DNA of 64,000 nucleotides from Leptolinea tardivitalis (lineage in GTDB: Bacteria > Chloroflexota > Anaerolineae > Anaerolineales > Anaerolineaceae), in contig NZ_BBYA01000015.1 in assembly GCF_001050275.1 (NCBI RefSeq), positions 1 to 64,000 on the forward strand, read 5' to 3'. Each line of letters begins with the position of its first letter. Position 1 is the stretch's first letter. This document shows positions 55,469 to 64,000 of the stretch, in pieces. The notes beneath the pieces are model-generated. The model worked only from the letters and a program-made list of their open reading frames with translations, had not been told where the DNA came from and made no database searches. A program made the translations under genes and the position numbers.

Positions 55469-56479
55469 ATGCCACCGGTTTATGTTGTTCAACAGAATTC
55501 GCGGATTCGTATCCGTAACCGGCGTTTGCAGGTGGAGAACGGAGAAGAGGATAACGCAGAGGTTCTCACCAGTATTCCACTGGCCCAGGTAGATCAGGTT
55601 GTGTTGTTTGGAAATATTAGCCTGACCACTCCAGCAATTAACGCCCTGCTTGAAAAAGAAAGTGATGTGGTTTTTCTCACTTCAGATGGTGATTTCCGAG
55701 GAAGATTAGTGGGTGCCGTCACTCCGCATGTTCCTCTCCGTCGTGCACAGTATGAACACACCGGTAATCCTGAATTTGTATTACAGACAGCCAAGGGGAT
55801 TCTTAACGCAAAAGTGTCTCACCAGCGTACTCTTCTTATGCGCCATATGAGAGATTTCCCCGACCCAGTTATCGCTTCAGCCATTGATCAATTGGGAAAT
55901 TGTTTATTATCCATATCCCGAAAAAACACTCTATCATCGTTACTTGGTCTCGAAGGAGCGACAACGGCGGGGTATTTCAGCGGATATCGGCGTTTCTTCT
56001 CATCGGAATGGAATTTTAACGATCGCAACCGCCGACCACCAGCTGATCCCGTAAATGTCCTTCTATCATTCGGTTATACTCTGCTGGCTCAAATCGCCAA
56101 TGGAGCAATTCAGACTGTAGGAATGGATCCGTTTGCAGGAATTTATCACCAGGTAGCCTACAACCGCCCGGCACTCGCTCTGGATCTGATGGAAGAGTTC
56201 AGGCCGGTTGTGGATGGCGTTGTTATGTGGTGCTGCCGCAGCGGGCAGATCACACCTGCTGATTTTTCCCCTGGACCCGACGAAAAACCAGTTATTCTTA
56301 ATCAACAGGGATGCAGGCGGTTTATCGCAGCCTTTGAGGAACGTATGGATAAACCATACACACATCCCATTGCGAAACAGAGACTGCCAATTCGCCAGTG
56401 TGTCATTGAACAGGCGCGCCAACTTGCCCGACGTTTTCAGGAAAACCGCCCCGGTTATCAGGGAATGGGTTTTCATTAG
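55469..56479 (+). CDS. cas1: Cas1 of the type III-A locus
   Basis: 336 residues from ATG 55469 (GGGGGAAAG upstream); the frame opens at 55430. Cas1 landmarks: GLEGATTAGYFSGYRRFF (metal-binding Glu), NDRNRRPPADPVNVLLSFGYTLL, and YHQVAYNRPALALDLMEEFRPVVD. It is only distantly similar to the I-C Cas1 at 29080, so the two loci have separate adaptation modules. No cas4 lies here. Confidence 0.95.
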   Translation: MPPVYVVQQNSRIRIRNRRLQVENGEEDNAEVLTSIPLAQVDQVVLFGNISLTTPAINALLEKESDVVFLTSDGDFRGRLVGAVTPHVPLRRAQYEHTGNPEFVLQTAKGILNAKVSHQRTLLMRHMRDFPDPVIASAIDQLGNCLLSISRKNTLSSLLGLEGATTAGYFSGYRRFFSSEWNFNDRNRRPPADPVNVLLSFGYTLLAQIANGAIQTVGMDPFAGIYHQVAYNRPALALDLMEEFRPVVDGVVMWCCRSGQITPADFSPGPDEKPVILNQQGCRRFIAAFEERMDKPYTHPIAKQRLPIRQCVIEQARQLARRFQENRPGYQGMGFH

Positions 56480-56499
56480 TTTTCATTAGAGGTAATGGT

Positions 56500-56784
56500 A
56501 TGGACCGTTTCTTTTACATACTTGCTTATGATATTTCAAATGACAAACGCCGTACAAAAATTGCAAAGCTCATGGAATCGAGCGGTACACGAGTTCAGGG
56601 AAGTGTCTTTGAAGCCTGGTTTTCACCGAAAGAACTGGATAAGGTGGTGCAGCGTTCAAAAAGAATACTTGTTGATAAAGAAGATTCTCTACGTGTGTAC
56701 TTTCTCTGTGAAGATTGCCGCAAAAAAGTCAGTCTGTATGGTAAAGGAAAAGTGACAGAAAAACCTGGATTGGTGATTATTTGA
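56500..56784 (+). CDS. cas2: Cas2 of the type III-A locus
   Basis: 94 residues: MDRFFYILAYDISNDKRRTKIAKLMESSGTRVQGSVFEAWFSPKELDKVV, with the Asp in AYDIS and the usual C-terminal strand (EKPGLVII). GAGGTAATGGT precedes the ATG. It is the last protein gene before the array leader. Confidence 0.95.
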   Translation: MDRFFYILAYDISNDKRRTKIAKLMESSGTRVQGSVFEAWFSPKELDKVVQRSKRILVDKEDSLRVYFLCEDCRKKVSLYGKGKVTEKPGLVII

Positions 56785-56884
56785 TGAATTCGCGCACCCC
56801 CTCTTAAAAAATGGTAAAATATACATAATTTGTGAGGGAGGATGCGCGACCAAAGGAATATATTAAAAGAAGAAACAAACTACG
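56785..56884 (+). promoter_or_regulatory. Leader of the type III array
   Basis: 100 bases between cas2 and the first repeat. An imperfect inverted repeat (CGCGCACCCCCTC, 56791-56803, with GAGGGAGGATGCGCG, 56834-56848) encloses an A/T-rich segment with a TAAAAT-like box, a likely promoter. Confidence 0.6.
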
Positions 56885-57953
56885 GTTTAAAACAATAAAT
56901 GCCCGTCAGGGCATTGAGACTCATCCAGCCATGCGGGAAGAGTACTGTCTTCATCCCAGTTTAAAACAATAAATGCCCGTCAGGGCATTGAGACATAACC
57001 CATGATGCGGGTATATCCACCCTTGGTCTGGTAGGTTTAAAACAATAAATGCCCGTCAGGGCATTGAGACTAAATTTTGAGAAATGAATCACATCAATCT
57101 GGTTTATCACAAGTTTAAAACAATAAATGCCCGTCAGGGCATTGAGACTCAGCCAGGCTGTTATTTATTAGCTTTTCCAATTGTGTTTAAAACAATAAAT
57201 GCCCGTCAGGGCATTGAGACCAACTGAACTATTTTCCTATGCTTCAACTGAAGTTTAAAACAATAAATGCCCGTCAGGGCATTGAGACCTCCATCAATTC
57301 GGCATTCGAATGACCTCTCTTATTCTTTTGTTTAAAACAATAAATGCCCGTCAGGGCATTGAGACAAGGATTTTCTTGCCTTTGTCATCCGTCATTGTTT
57401 TTGTTTAAAACAATAAATGCCCGTCAGGGCATTGAGACTCGGAATCAACTTCCTGACTAGCGAAGCCTGCGCCCTTTGTTTAAAACAATAAATGCCCGTC
57501 AGGGCATTGAGACATCAACTGTTTAGCGGCGGCCTGCAATACGTCTGCTGGTATAGTTTAAAACAATAAATGCCCGTCAGGGCATTGAGACTCATTGGTG
57601 GATTTTACCAGTTGCATGAGGATTGTTTAAAACAATAAATGCCCGTCAGGGCATTGAGACCATCAGCTTCACTGTTGTACTTCATAAGTACAGTAAGTTT
57701 AAAACAATAAATGCCCGTCAGGGCATTGAGACGGACCTCAACAGCCCGCTTTGAATGGACATAATCGATGGTTTAAAACAATAAATGCCCGTCAGGGCAT
57801 TGAGACATCCTGGTTTCTGGCGGATATATCGCGGAGGCGGAGATAGTTTAAAACAATAAATGCCCGTCAGGGCATTGAGACCAAAATCTCCTTTAACTCG
57901 CCCTCTAACTCTAAACTGTTTAAAACAATAAATGCCCGTCAGGGCATTGAGAC
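56885..57953 (+). CRISPR. Type III CRISPR array, leader-proximal part: 15 repeats
   Basis: Fifteen 36-nt repeats, GTTTAAAACAATAAATGCCC then GTCAGGGCATTGAGAC, with 14 spacers of about 35-40 nt. The inner GCCC/GGGC palindrome and the 3' end ATTGAGAC (an ATTGAAAC-like 8-nt tag) fit Cas6-processed type III crRNAs transcribed on the plus strand. The repeats are identical to those at 59520-59924. Confidence 0.97.
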
Positions 57954-58002
57954 CCGTTGAAAGAAATTCTGGAAAAGATAGCTATATGATGAAAGAAGAA
58001 AA
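57954..58002. other. Junction between the array and the inserted segment
   Basis: 49 bases after the last repeat of the first part. No degenerate repeat is present, so the array does not decay here. An RBS-like GAAAGAAG precedes the small gene at 58003. Confidence 0.5.
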
Positions 58003-58156
58003 ATGAACACTATTTCATCTGAGTTAATTTTTATGCTTGTGATATTTGCTGTTCTGTTTGTTACAACAATTGGATCACTGTTACTAATTTATATTGCAAT
58101 AAAGATACAACAAACTTGTCAACATCCCAAAATTAGTACCACTTTAAAGTAGAAAC

Positions 58157-59119
58157 TCAGGCATGAATTGATGCATATTGGTACGGTGATAAGCCCTTCA
58201 ATGACTCATGGGGCCTAATGACATTGTATTCTTCCAACCATTGTTCTGAAATTTCTCTCACCTCATTCAGTGAATTGAATAAATAGGCATCCAGAATATC
58301 TTCCCGGTAGGTCCGGTTGAATCGTTCAATATATGCGTTCTGAGCCGGTTTGCCAGGCTGTGTGTGAGCCAATTGAACGTTGTGTTCCTGTGCCCATTCC
58401 TCCAACCGATGGGAAATAAATTCCGGCCCATTGTCCATCCGTATTTGCTTGGGGCAGCCACGCCATGAAATGATCATCTCCAGAACCCTTATTACGCGTT
58501 CTGCGGGTAAAGAAGTGTCCACTTCGATCCACAATGCTTCTCGGTTGAAATCATCCAGAATATTCAATGTTCTAAACGCTCTTCCGCTGGCCAGGCTATC
58601 GCTCATAAAATCGATTGACCAGCAGTGGTTGGCCACCTCTGGTTGAATCAGTGGCAGCGGAATTCGTTTTGGTAGTCGTTTTTGGGGCTTGATTTTTAGA
58701 TTTAGGCGTAAATCACAATAGACCCGTCGAATTCGCTTGTGATTCCAACCATGAGCCTCATTTCTCAAATAATCACGCATTTTCCCGAATCCCCATCGAG
58801 GCTTTCTCCCTGCCAGTTCTAGCAAAGCCTTTGCGATCTCCTCGTCCTTGCTCTTTTTTGCCTGATACCGGTACACGGTTCGGCTCAATTTCAGCATCCC
58901 ACATGCCTGACGCTCGCTCAGTCCATACTCTTGCATAGCATATCTCGCCAAATCCCGGCGTGCATCAGGCTTTATAGTTTTTTTTGAACAATATCCTTTA
59001 ACGCTTGATGTTCCAGACTCAAATCGGCAAACATCCGTTTGAGGCGCTGGTTTTCTTCTTCCAATTCTTTTAATCTTCTCAGCGAACTGGCATCCATTCC
59101 GCTGTACTTTGATTTCCAC
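58157..59119 (-). CDS. IS3-family transposase OrfB, copy 2
   Basis: Identical in translation to the OrfB of copy 1 (43958-44920), with intact DDE residues and the same A8 slippery site near its junction with orfA. The start shown is the limit of the open frame; the real product is probably OrfAB. Confidence 0.9.
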   Translation of the reverse strand: MEIKVQRNGCQFAEKIKRIGRRKPAPQTDVCRFESGTSSVKGYCSKKTIKPDARRDLARYAMQEYGLSERQACGMLKLSRTVYRYQAKKSKDEEIAKALLELAGRKPRWGFGKMRDYLRNEAHGWNHKRIRRVYCDLRLNLKIKPQKRLPKRIPLPLIQPEVANHCWSIDFMSDSLASGRAFRTLNILDDFNREALWIEVDTSLPAERVIRVLEMIISWRGCPKQIRMDNGPEFISHRLEEWAQEHNVQLAHTQPGKPAQNAYIERFNRTYREDILDAYLFNSLNEVREISEQWLEEYNVIRPHESLKGLSPYQYASIHA

Positions 59120-59238
59120 TTGTAGAAGGCACTTTTGCTAAATCCGTGCTTCCGGCTTAAATCTTCAACCGGTATCCCTGATTCCGCCTCTTTGAGGATC
59201 GTCACGATCTGACCTTCTGTGAACTTCATCCGCTTCAT
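58972..59238 (-). CDS. IS3-family transposase OrfA, copy 2
   Basis: Identical to OrfA of copy 1: an HTH plus coiled coil, 88 residues from the ATG preceded by AGGAG. Confidence 0.9.
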   Translation of the reverse strand: MKRMKFTEGQIVTILKEAESGIPVEDLSRKHGFSKSAFYKWKSKYSGMDASSLRRLKELEEENQRLKRMFADLSLEHQALKDIVQKKL

Positions 59239-59519
59239 GTGGTCTTCTCCTGGTCTGATTTTGCCAGAAGTTTCCACTTCTTGCTGGTACTATTTTAGGG
59301 GATGGTTACCGAGGTTGAAAAATTAGGTAAGAAAATTGAACAGATTATTGGCGCATTATTCCTTATTGGGTTCATCTTGCTTTTCGCGTGTTATGGACCA
59401 ATCATAATTTTTTAGGCCTTTCACTGCCACCATGCCATTGAACTGAGATTCTTCAGTTCTTAATATTGAACTACCTCAAGGTTATCAAACCGCTTCGTTC
59501 TAATGAATGTTTGAAATGA

Positions 59520-59924
59520 GTTTAAAACAATAAATGCCCGTCAGGGCATTGAGACCTACATCGACTGCAATTCCTGTCGACCGATTTAAAACTTCGGTTT
59601 AAAACAATAAATGCCCGTCAGGGCATTGAGACATTGATACATGTCCTTGACAGTCCGATTCAAAACAGTTTAAAACAATAAATGCCCGTCAGGGCATTGA
59701 GACAAAACTACCGCATATTTTGTGCCTTTTCTGAATTTTGTTTAAAACAATAAATGCCCGTCAGGGCATTGAGACGAAAGTCATAAGTAATTGTGGCGTC
59801 GAAAAAATCAAACATGTTTAAAACAATAAATGCCCGTCAGGGCATTGAGACTTGACGGCCTCGGCGCTTGCCGTGTTCTGTAAACTTGGTTTAAAACAAT
59901 AAATGCCCGTCAGGGCATTGAGAC
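59520..59924 (+). CRISPR. Type III CRISPR array, distal part: 6 repeats
   Basis: Six repeats identical to those at 56885-57953, with five spacers of 35-41 nt. A sixth spacer-sized stretch (59925-59961) is followed by a degenerate repeat start (GTTAAAACATATTAAT, from 59962), as expected at the old end of an array. No leader-like sequence precedes this part, which supports it being the trailing half of one array. Confidence 0.95.
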
Positions 59925-60378
59925 GCTCCGATGGCTGAGCTCGTCGAAGCCGTCGAAGCTGGTTAAAACATATTAATTTAACATTTACAACGATTCCGTA
60001 CCGCCATGTTATAAACTTGAAATCAGGAAATTTCAATAGCAAGACGAAAAGTATTACTATCAACCACAACGTTACACAATTTTCATAGCATGAGTCAGTA
60101 TGCCAGAGAATCAGCGAACACTATGCACAACAAAGTTGTTCATCAGGTCTGCAGTCATCGAAAAACTGAACTGTTTTTATTACGGCTTCAGTTGCATCAT
60201 CTACTTATCCATTAATCATAAAACATCAAACCTTTGACGGATGTATTTTTATTCATCACATTGATGGAAAAACACGCGAGAATTCGGTTCGTAACACAAT
60301 CCATATAATCTGTTCCTTCGTATACGTCTGGCTTTTCTTGAAAAATAGACAATCCCGTCAGAATTGACAGTTTGAAGA
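59925..60378. other. Intergenic region after the type III array
   Basis: 454 AT-rich bases. Apart from the degenerate repeat at 59962 I see no gene or clear terminator. The minus-strand open frame here spans CRISPR repeats and is not credible. Confidence 0.6.
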
Positions 60379-61836
60379 TCAAAAATTATTGAATCCACTG
60401 TTCAGATCAAATTGTGGGTAATTTCGTTCCAGCTGCTCCCTGTACCATTCATACGTCAATAATCCTCGAGAAACGATGACAATTTCCCGGCGCATTCCTA
60501 ATGCGTACTGGTAATACCACAGGGCAAAGGTTTCACCATCAGATTTCGGGTAGAGTATCTCCCCGGGTTTTGCCCCAGAAAGAGTTGTTTCAGCATAGTG
60601 AGCCAGGTCACCTGAACGGGGATCCACCTGTGCATACCGTGTAGGCACCGTCCACACCAGTGAAATCGCCAGGGCAATAGACATCACAATACCGATGTTT
60701 AACGACCATTTTGTGTAATGCCATAAGTACAATAATCCCCAGAAGATCCAGATGGCAAAACAAACCATCGCCGGCAAGGAATAGACAAGAGAATCTGTTG
60801 TTTTGTATCCAACAGCCATAATGGTATAGGCGAAGAAAACATATACCGTTATGCGATGAAATTTCCTGTTTTGTTGAAAAGTTAAAACACCGATCATTCC
60901 AGAAATCAGCCCGATATACCCGAAATTGTCGGTCAGCATTCCACAAAACGAAATAATCCGTTGAAGATATTCATGGGGAAGTATGGCAAATAAATAATCG
61001 TGGTAATCACCCCCGCTCACCAGCCACAAAAAGCCGCTCCATGACCGTGCATCCCCCCAGCTCACGGCAGGAAGGTCGGCCGCACGGAGAGGAATAATTA
61101 TGTACGGTATCAACCCTGAAAACCAGCCGGCAAAAGCCGTCACGGCGGATGCTGTTGAATGGCTCTTTTTATAAAACACCCACGATGCATAAAGAATTGC
61201 CGGATACATTAACAAAATGGACGTATGATTGCCAATCCCCAACCCACCGACAAAGGCGATGGCACAAAATCCCGTAAGATGTTTACGGATGGTTTCATCC
61301 GGTTGTGAAAGGATGGCAGCTATCCAGAAAAGCGCCAGAGATAAGAATAATGCATGTAGTGCATACACTTCAACGATCACCGCCTGTGACCAGAAAAGCG
61401 TTGAAACTGTAAGGCACAATGTTGTCAGGCTGCAGGCTAACTTATTGCCGGAAAAAGGGAAAAAGCGCAACGTACTGTAAAAAAGAACTGCACAGATGCC
61501 TGCCGGCAGGATGGAAGCCTGTGCCTGCCTCCAGACCGGCGTCCCAAAGGGGATCTTCTGACATAATTCAGAAAGAAGCAGATAAATGGGATAACCGGTT
61601 GGATGGGGAACGCCGTTTGTCAGAACAGCTGTGAGAAAGTCGCCGCCGTCACTGCCAAAATTCGCAGAAGAAAGGCGAGAAGGCGCCATACTCTCAAACA
61701 AAACAACGGAGAACAAGAAAACTCCAATCTGCAGGCACACATCGGATTGGAGCAGGTTAAATAAAAAGTGGGTTTTCCACCCACTTTTCACATTTTCTGT
61801 TTGTTTGCTTTCAGGGTTACGATGGTTTTCCGACAA
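60379..61836 (-). CDS. DUF2723-family polytopic membrane protein
   Basis: 485 residues with about 10-12 hydrophobic helices. The region SANFGSDGGDFLTAVLTNGVPHPTGYPIYLLLSELC carries the acidic and His residues of the first luminal loop typical of DUF2723 and related GT-C glycosyltransferase-like proteins; LGIGNHTSILLMYPAIL follows. Function is presumably transfer of a sugar from a lipid carrier, but this is inferred from fold resemblance. It ends the minus-strand group of this corner. Confidence 0.78.
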   Translation of the reverse strand: MSENHRNPESKQTENVKSGWKTHFLFNLLQSDVCLQIGVFLFSVVLFESMAPSRLSSANFGSDGGDFLTAVLTNGVPHPTGYPIYLLLSELCQKIPFGTPVWRQAQASILPAGICAVLFYSTLRFFPFSGNKLACSLTTLCLTVSTLFWSQAVIVEVYALHALFLSLALFWIAAILSQPDETIRKHLTGFCAIAFVGGLGIGNHTSILLMYPAILYASWVFYKKSHSTASAVTAFAGWFSGLIPYIIIPLRAADLPAVSWGDARSWSGFLWLVSGGDYHDYLFAILPHEYLQRIISFCGMLTDNFGYIGLISGMIGVLTFQQNRKFHRITVYVFFAYTIMAVGYKTTDSLVYSLPAMVCFAIWIFWGLLYLWHYTKWSLNIGIVMSIALAISLVWTVPTRYAQVDPRSGDLAHYAETTLSGAKPGEILYPKSDGETFALWYYQYALGMRREIVIVSRGLLTYEWYREQLERNYPQFDLNSGFNNF

Positions 61837-62368
61837 CGAAAATGCCTGTCAGGTTTGTTTCAGCAGAAAGATAGTCACCGTCCAGTGCTGCTACAATACG
61901 AGTCCATGCGCCAGACACAGGATCAAAATGGTATAGCCCCATATCAGGGTCTTTCTTCAAGGCTTCTTTTTCTGATTCGGCTAAAAATACACCGACTTTC
62001 ATCTTTCCTGAGAAATCCTTTTCGTCAACAGTAACCTGAAATGGTTCTGTGAGGAAATTAAAAGAGGCCAGTGGTTTGATATCATCCTGGGTCAGCACAA
62101 CCATTGACATAGCTGTTCCAGGTTTGGGGCATTCAATGAATTCAACCCGGCCTACGTTGGCAATTTCCAGAACCACGTTCTCGCACTTATCCGGAGCGAT
62201 CAAAGTGGCGGTCGTGCCACCGGTAACTGGAATTACAACATCTGGACCGCCAATTGGGGGCGGATTATATGGGATGGTCCCCTGGGCATTAACCACATTC
62301 CAATTTACGCTGAACAGACTGGCAACAATCATAAAAGTAGATAAGAATCCAATGAGCATTTTTTTCAT
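61817..62368 (-). CDS. Secreted protein of unknown function
   Basis: 183 residues from ATG 62368 (TTGGAGGG upstream; the frame opens at 62401). A signal peptide (MKKMLIGFLSTFMIVASLF...VNAQ, cleavage about residue 29) is followed by a Pro/Gly-rich linker. A beta-rich domain ends in YHFDPVSGAWTRIVAALDGDYLSAETNLTGIFVVGKPS, reminiscent of ZU5/autoproteolytic or cell-surface sandwich domains. The 3' end overlaps the DUF2723 frame by 20 bases. Confidence 0.65.
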   Translation of the reverse strand: MKKMLIGFLSTFMIVASLFSVNWNVVNAQGTIPYNPPPIGGPDVVIPVTGGTTATLIAPDKCENVVLEIANVGRVEFIECPKPGTAMSMVVLTQDDIKPLASFNFLTEPFQVTVDEKDFSGKMKVGVFLAESEKEALKKDPDMGLYHFDPVSGAWTRIVAALDGDYLSAETNLTGIFVVGKPS

Positions 62369-62490
62369 GGTATTTCCCTCCAAATTGAACAGAACATTCA
62401 TTCAATTACCCTCAAGTATAAGATATCAATCCCAAAGATGAATAGCTAATTCCACGTATTCTTTGGAAAACACTGATTAAGTGTCTGCAC

Positions 62491-63144
62491 TTAATTTGTG
62501 TTCTTTAACCATCCATTTTTTGATGCAATAAATACAGCCTGAGTTCGGCTGGTTGCATTGAGTTTTCTCAGAATATTCCTGACATGGGCTTCAACCGTCC
62601 GTTCACTGATCCCAAGATGACTGCCGATTATCTTGTTCGGCAGACCTTCATATAACAGGTTCAATATGAGGTTTTCACGTTTGGATAATTCAGGGGTTTC
62701 AGAAGAAAGCCCGGTTACTGGTTCGTCTAATTTTCGGATATACGCCAATAACTCGGCGACCACCGTCGGCGATAACGGTGATTTATTGGAAGCCACGTCA
62801 CGGATTGATTGAACCAGGTAATCTTCTCCCATATTGACTTGAATGCATCCATGTGCACCGGCACGCAATAACCGGATGATGGATGTAGGGTTAAGAGGAT
62901 CTTTGGCCAGCAGAAGAAACTTGGTGTGATTTTCACAGTGTTCTGAAATCACTTTTTGCATCTCATCTAGGCATTGTTGCATGTCCAGAACGACTACATC
63001 AGGATGATACTGTTGGATATCCCCTCGCAATTGACTGCAATCTAACGTCAGGCAGATGATATTAAAATCAGCCTGACGGGAAAGGATGGAAACCAGTCCA
63101 GAACGGGATAAATAAAAGGAATCAGAAACCAGTATATTGATCAT
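62491..63144 (-). CDS. NarL/FixJ-family response regulator
   Basis: 217 residues. The receiver-like domain starts INILVSDSFYLSRSGLVSIL and has the phospho-acceptor Asp in DVVVLDMQQ and Lys in LLAKDPLN. The C-terminal LuxR HTH is LSKRENLILNLLYEGLPNKIIGSHLGISERTVEAHVRNILRKL. The receiver is divergent, and no kinase gene is in the window, so it may be an orphan regulator. Target genes unknown; the secreted protein encoded just downstream is a possibility. Confidence 0.85.
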   Translation of the reverse strand: MINILVSDSFYLSRSGLVSILSRQADFNIICLTLDCSQLRGDIQQYHPDVVVLDMQQCLDEMQKVISEHCENHTKFLLLAKDPLNPTSIIRLLRAGAHGCIQVNMGEDYLVQSIRDVASNKSPLSPTVVAELLAYIRKLDEPVTGLSSETPELSKRENLILNLLYEGLPNKIIGSHLGISERTVEAHVRNILRKLNATSRTQAVFIASKNGWLKNTN

Positions 63145-63189
63145 AAATCAGGGTGAAATTTTTTGTAAAAATAGTTGAATATCTGGCCG

Positions 63190-63999
63190 TTAATGGATTG
63201 AATAGGAAAAAGTAAGGGTATTAATTGATTGTTCAAAGTTTCCCTCAAAAGCCCATTCATTTTTTGACCGGCTCATGTAGAATTCAGGTTCGCTGGAAAC
63301 AAATCTGGCGTTTGCGGGAATTTTTATATAGATTTTTACTGGAAGACTGTCAATTCCGGGTTGTTTTTGAAATGTCAAGGAATAGGTTGTTTTTATTGAA
63401 TCTGACGACAATACATATTCTGGTAAATTTTCATCAAGTCTGACTGACCTTTCAGATTCTGCCGGAACGATGACCAGTCCATTAACTTCGTGAAAATCAC
63501 CCGGTTCAGTTTCTTCTCCGGGGTTTGGTGACCATGCTTGAGAAGACAGGAACAACGAAGGATCGAGTTCTGGAACATTAAAAGCGGATAATGTCGTTCC
63601 CTTATTCCTGATAATCCGCCAGTAATCCCAGTAACAGGCTGGTTTCATATAAACCATCTGACTTTTTTGTTCGGGGGTACTCCCCTGAATGCAATTCACA
63701 CTCCCCCTGAACGGATTCTCATAGGTCATTTCTACTTTGGAAACCGGTTTCTGTGGATTCGAGAGATCAACAGAATATGTCAGGCGGCGCTTGATCAACT
63801 TATCCAATTTGTTATAACCCAGGTTTGAATCGACCAGCATCAGGTAATCCTGCTGACTACCGGCTAATCCCCCGTCAACCTGCCAGGATTTGATCATAGC
63901 CTGGATTTCTGCATCATTTGACATACAGAGGATGTCGCCCTCCAAAACTAGCGTTTTAATGAGCCGTATACCCCCGGTCAGATGATTAACGTCCATCAT
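63190..63999 (-). CDS. C-terminal part of a DUF4012 family protein
   Basis: At least 269 residues, very probably continuing beyond the window edge, since the only start is at the last bases. MLVDSNLGYNKLDKLIKRRLTYSVDL, MVYMKPACYWDYWRIIRNKGTTL and FSYSIH at the end match the C-terminal region of DUF4012 proteins as I remember it. Function unknown; these are usually membrane-anchored surface proteins next to polysaccharide genes. Confidence 0.6.
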   Translation of the reverse strand: MMDVNHLTGGIRLIKTLVLEGDILCMSNDAEIQAMIKSWQVDGGLAGSQQDYLMLVDSNLGYNKLDKLIKRRLTYSVDLSNPQKPVSKVEMTYENPFRGSVNCIQGSTPEQKSQMVYMKPACYWDYWRIIRNKGTTLSAFNVPELDPSLFLSSQAWSPNPGEETEPGDFHEVNGLVIVPAESERSVRLDENLPEYVLSSDSIKTTYSLTFQKQPGIDSLPVKIYIKIPANARFVSSEPEFYMSRSKNEWAFEGNFEQSINTLTFSYSIH

Positions 64000-64000
64000 C

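Larger units (their letters stand above)
58117..59310 (-). mobile_element. IS3-family element (IS407-like), copy 2
   Basis: The same sequence as 43918-45111, offset by exactly 14199 bases. Flanking bases (AACT on the left, GAGG on the right) do not form a target duplication, unlike copy 1. Confidence 0.92.
58003..59415 (+). pseudogene. Small two-helix membrane protein gene interrupted by IS copy 2
   Basis: The left part (58003-58116, 38 codons) starts MNTISSELIFMLVIFAVLF and contains one hydrophobic helix (LIFMLVIFAVLFVTTIGSLL). After the 1194-bp IS the right part (59311-59415) reads EVEKLGKKIEQIIGALFLIG and ends in a second helix and a TAG. Joined without the IS, the frame is continuous and would encode about 72 residues. 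No target duplication is visible at this copy, so the two halves could alternatively belong to different genes brought together by a deletion. No family recognised. It lies between two parts of a CRISPR array. Confidence 0.5.

Noticed and set aside
59818-60069. 83-residue minus-strand frame at the end of the type III array
   Set aside because: It spans CRISPR repeats and intergenic sequence; no recognisable protein.

Overview
The window looks like a chromosomal segment of an uncultured or little-studied Chloroflexota (Anaerolineae-like) bacterium. That is inference. It rests on a lipoprotein with a low-complexity Ala/Pro linker, the DUF2723 and DUF4012 families, a PRC/MgtE_N/CBS protein beside an NRAMP-like transporter, a tmRNA tag ending in ALPLAA, and a moderate GC content. 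No rRNA operon is present to settle it.

Layout. 1-1290 is a transposase element with doubled terminal repeats. 1384-21981 is mostly housekeeping: a three-gene operon (unknown, nucleotidyltransferase, PAP2), a PLP aldolase/dehydratase-like enzyme, a site-2 protease, a tRNA-Sec gene, an ATP-grasp ligase, an amino-acid-binding lipoprotein with two nearly identical domains, tmRNA, an RlmI-like methyltransferase, LigA and a thioesterase. A five-gene operon (13912-19324) encodes a membrane protein ending in a Cys-Ala tail, a radical SAM/SPASM enzyme, a paralogue of it with the cluster cysteines missing, and a methyltransferase. A PRC-MgtE_N-CBS protein and an NRAMP-like transporter follow.

22040-60000 is a defence island next to tRNA-Pro. 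It holds a type I-C CRISPR array of 96 repeats with its complete minus-strand cas operon (WYL regulator, cas3, cas5c, cas8c with an internal cas11c start, cas7c, cas4, cas1, cas2), then a two-component/ABC-transporter operon. An IS3-family insertion comes next, followed by a plus-strand type III-A locus: a CARF protein fused to a LuxR-type HTH, cas10-csm2-csm3-csm4-csm5, Csx1, a Can2/Card1-like CARF nuclease, Csx15, cas6, cas1, cas2 and a second array. The type III array is split in two by about 1.57 kb that carries a small membrane-protein gene, itself interrupted by a second identical copy of the IS3 element.

60379-64000 holds a DUF2723 membrane protein, a secreted protein, a NarL-type response regulator and the C-terminal part of a DUF4012 protein, all on the minus strand.

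How the parts work together: Cas10 has intact HD and GGDD motifs and should make cyclic oligoadenylate. Four neighbouring genes look like its receivers or erasers (CARF-HTH, Csx1, Can2-like, Csx15). The CARF-HTH gene and a large inverted repeat just before cas10 suggest a signal-responsive control loop. The radical SAM operon is the other unusual system: the Cys-Ala tail is predicted to be cytoplasmic and is a plausible substrate of the neighbouring enzymes.
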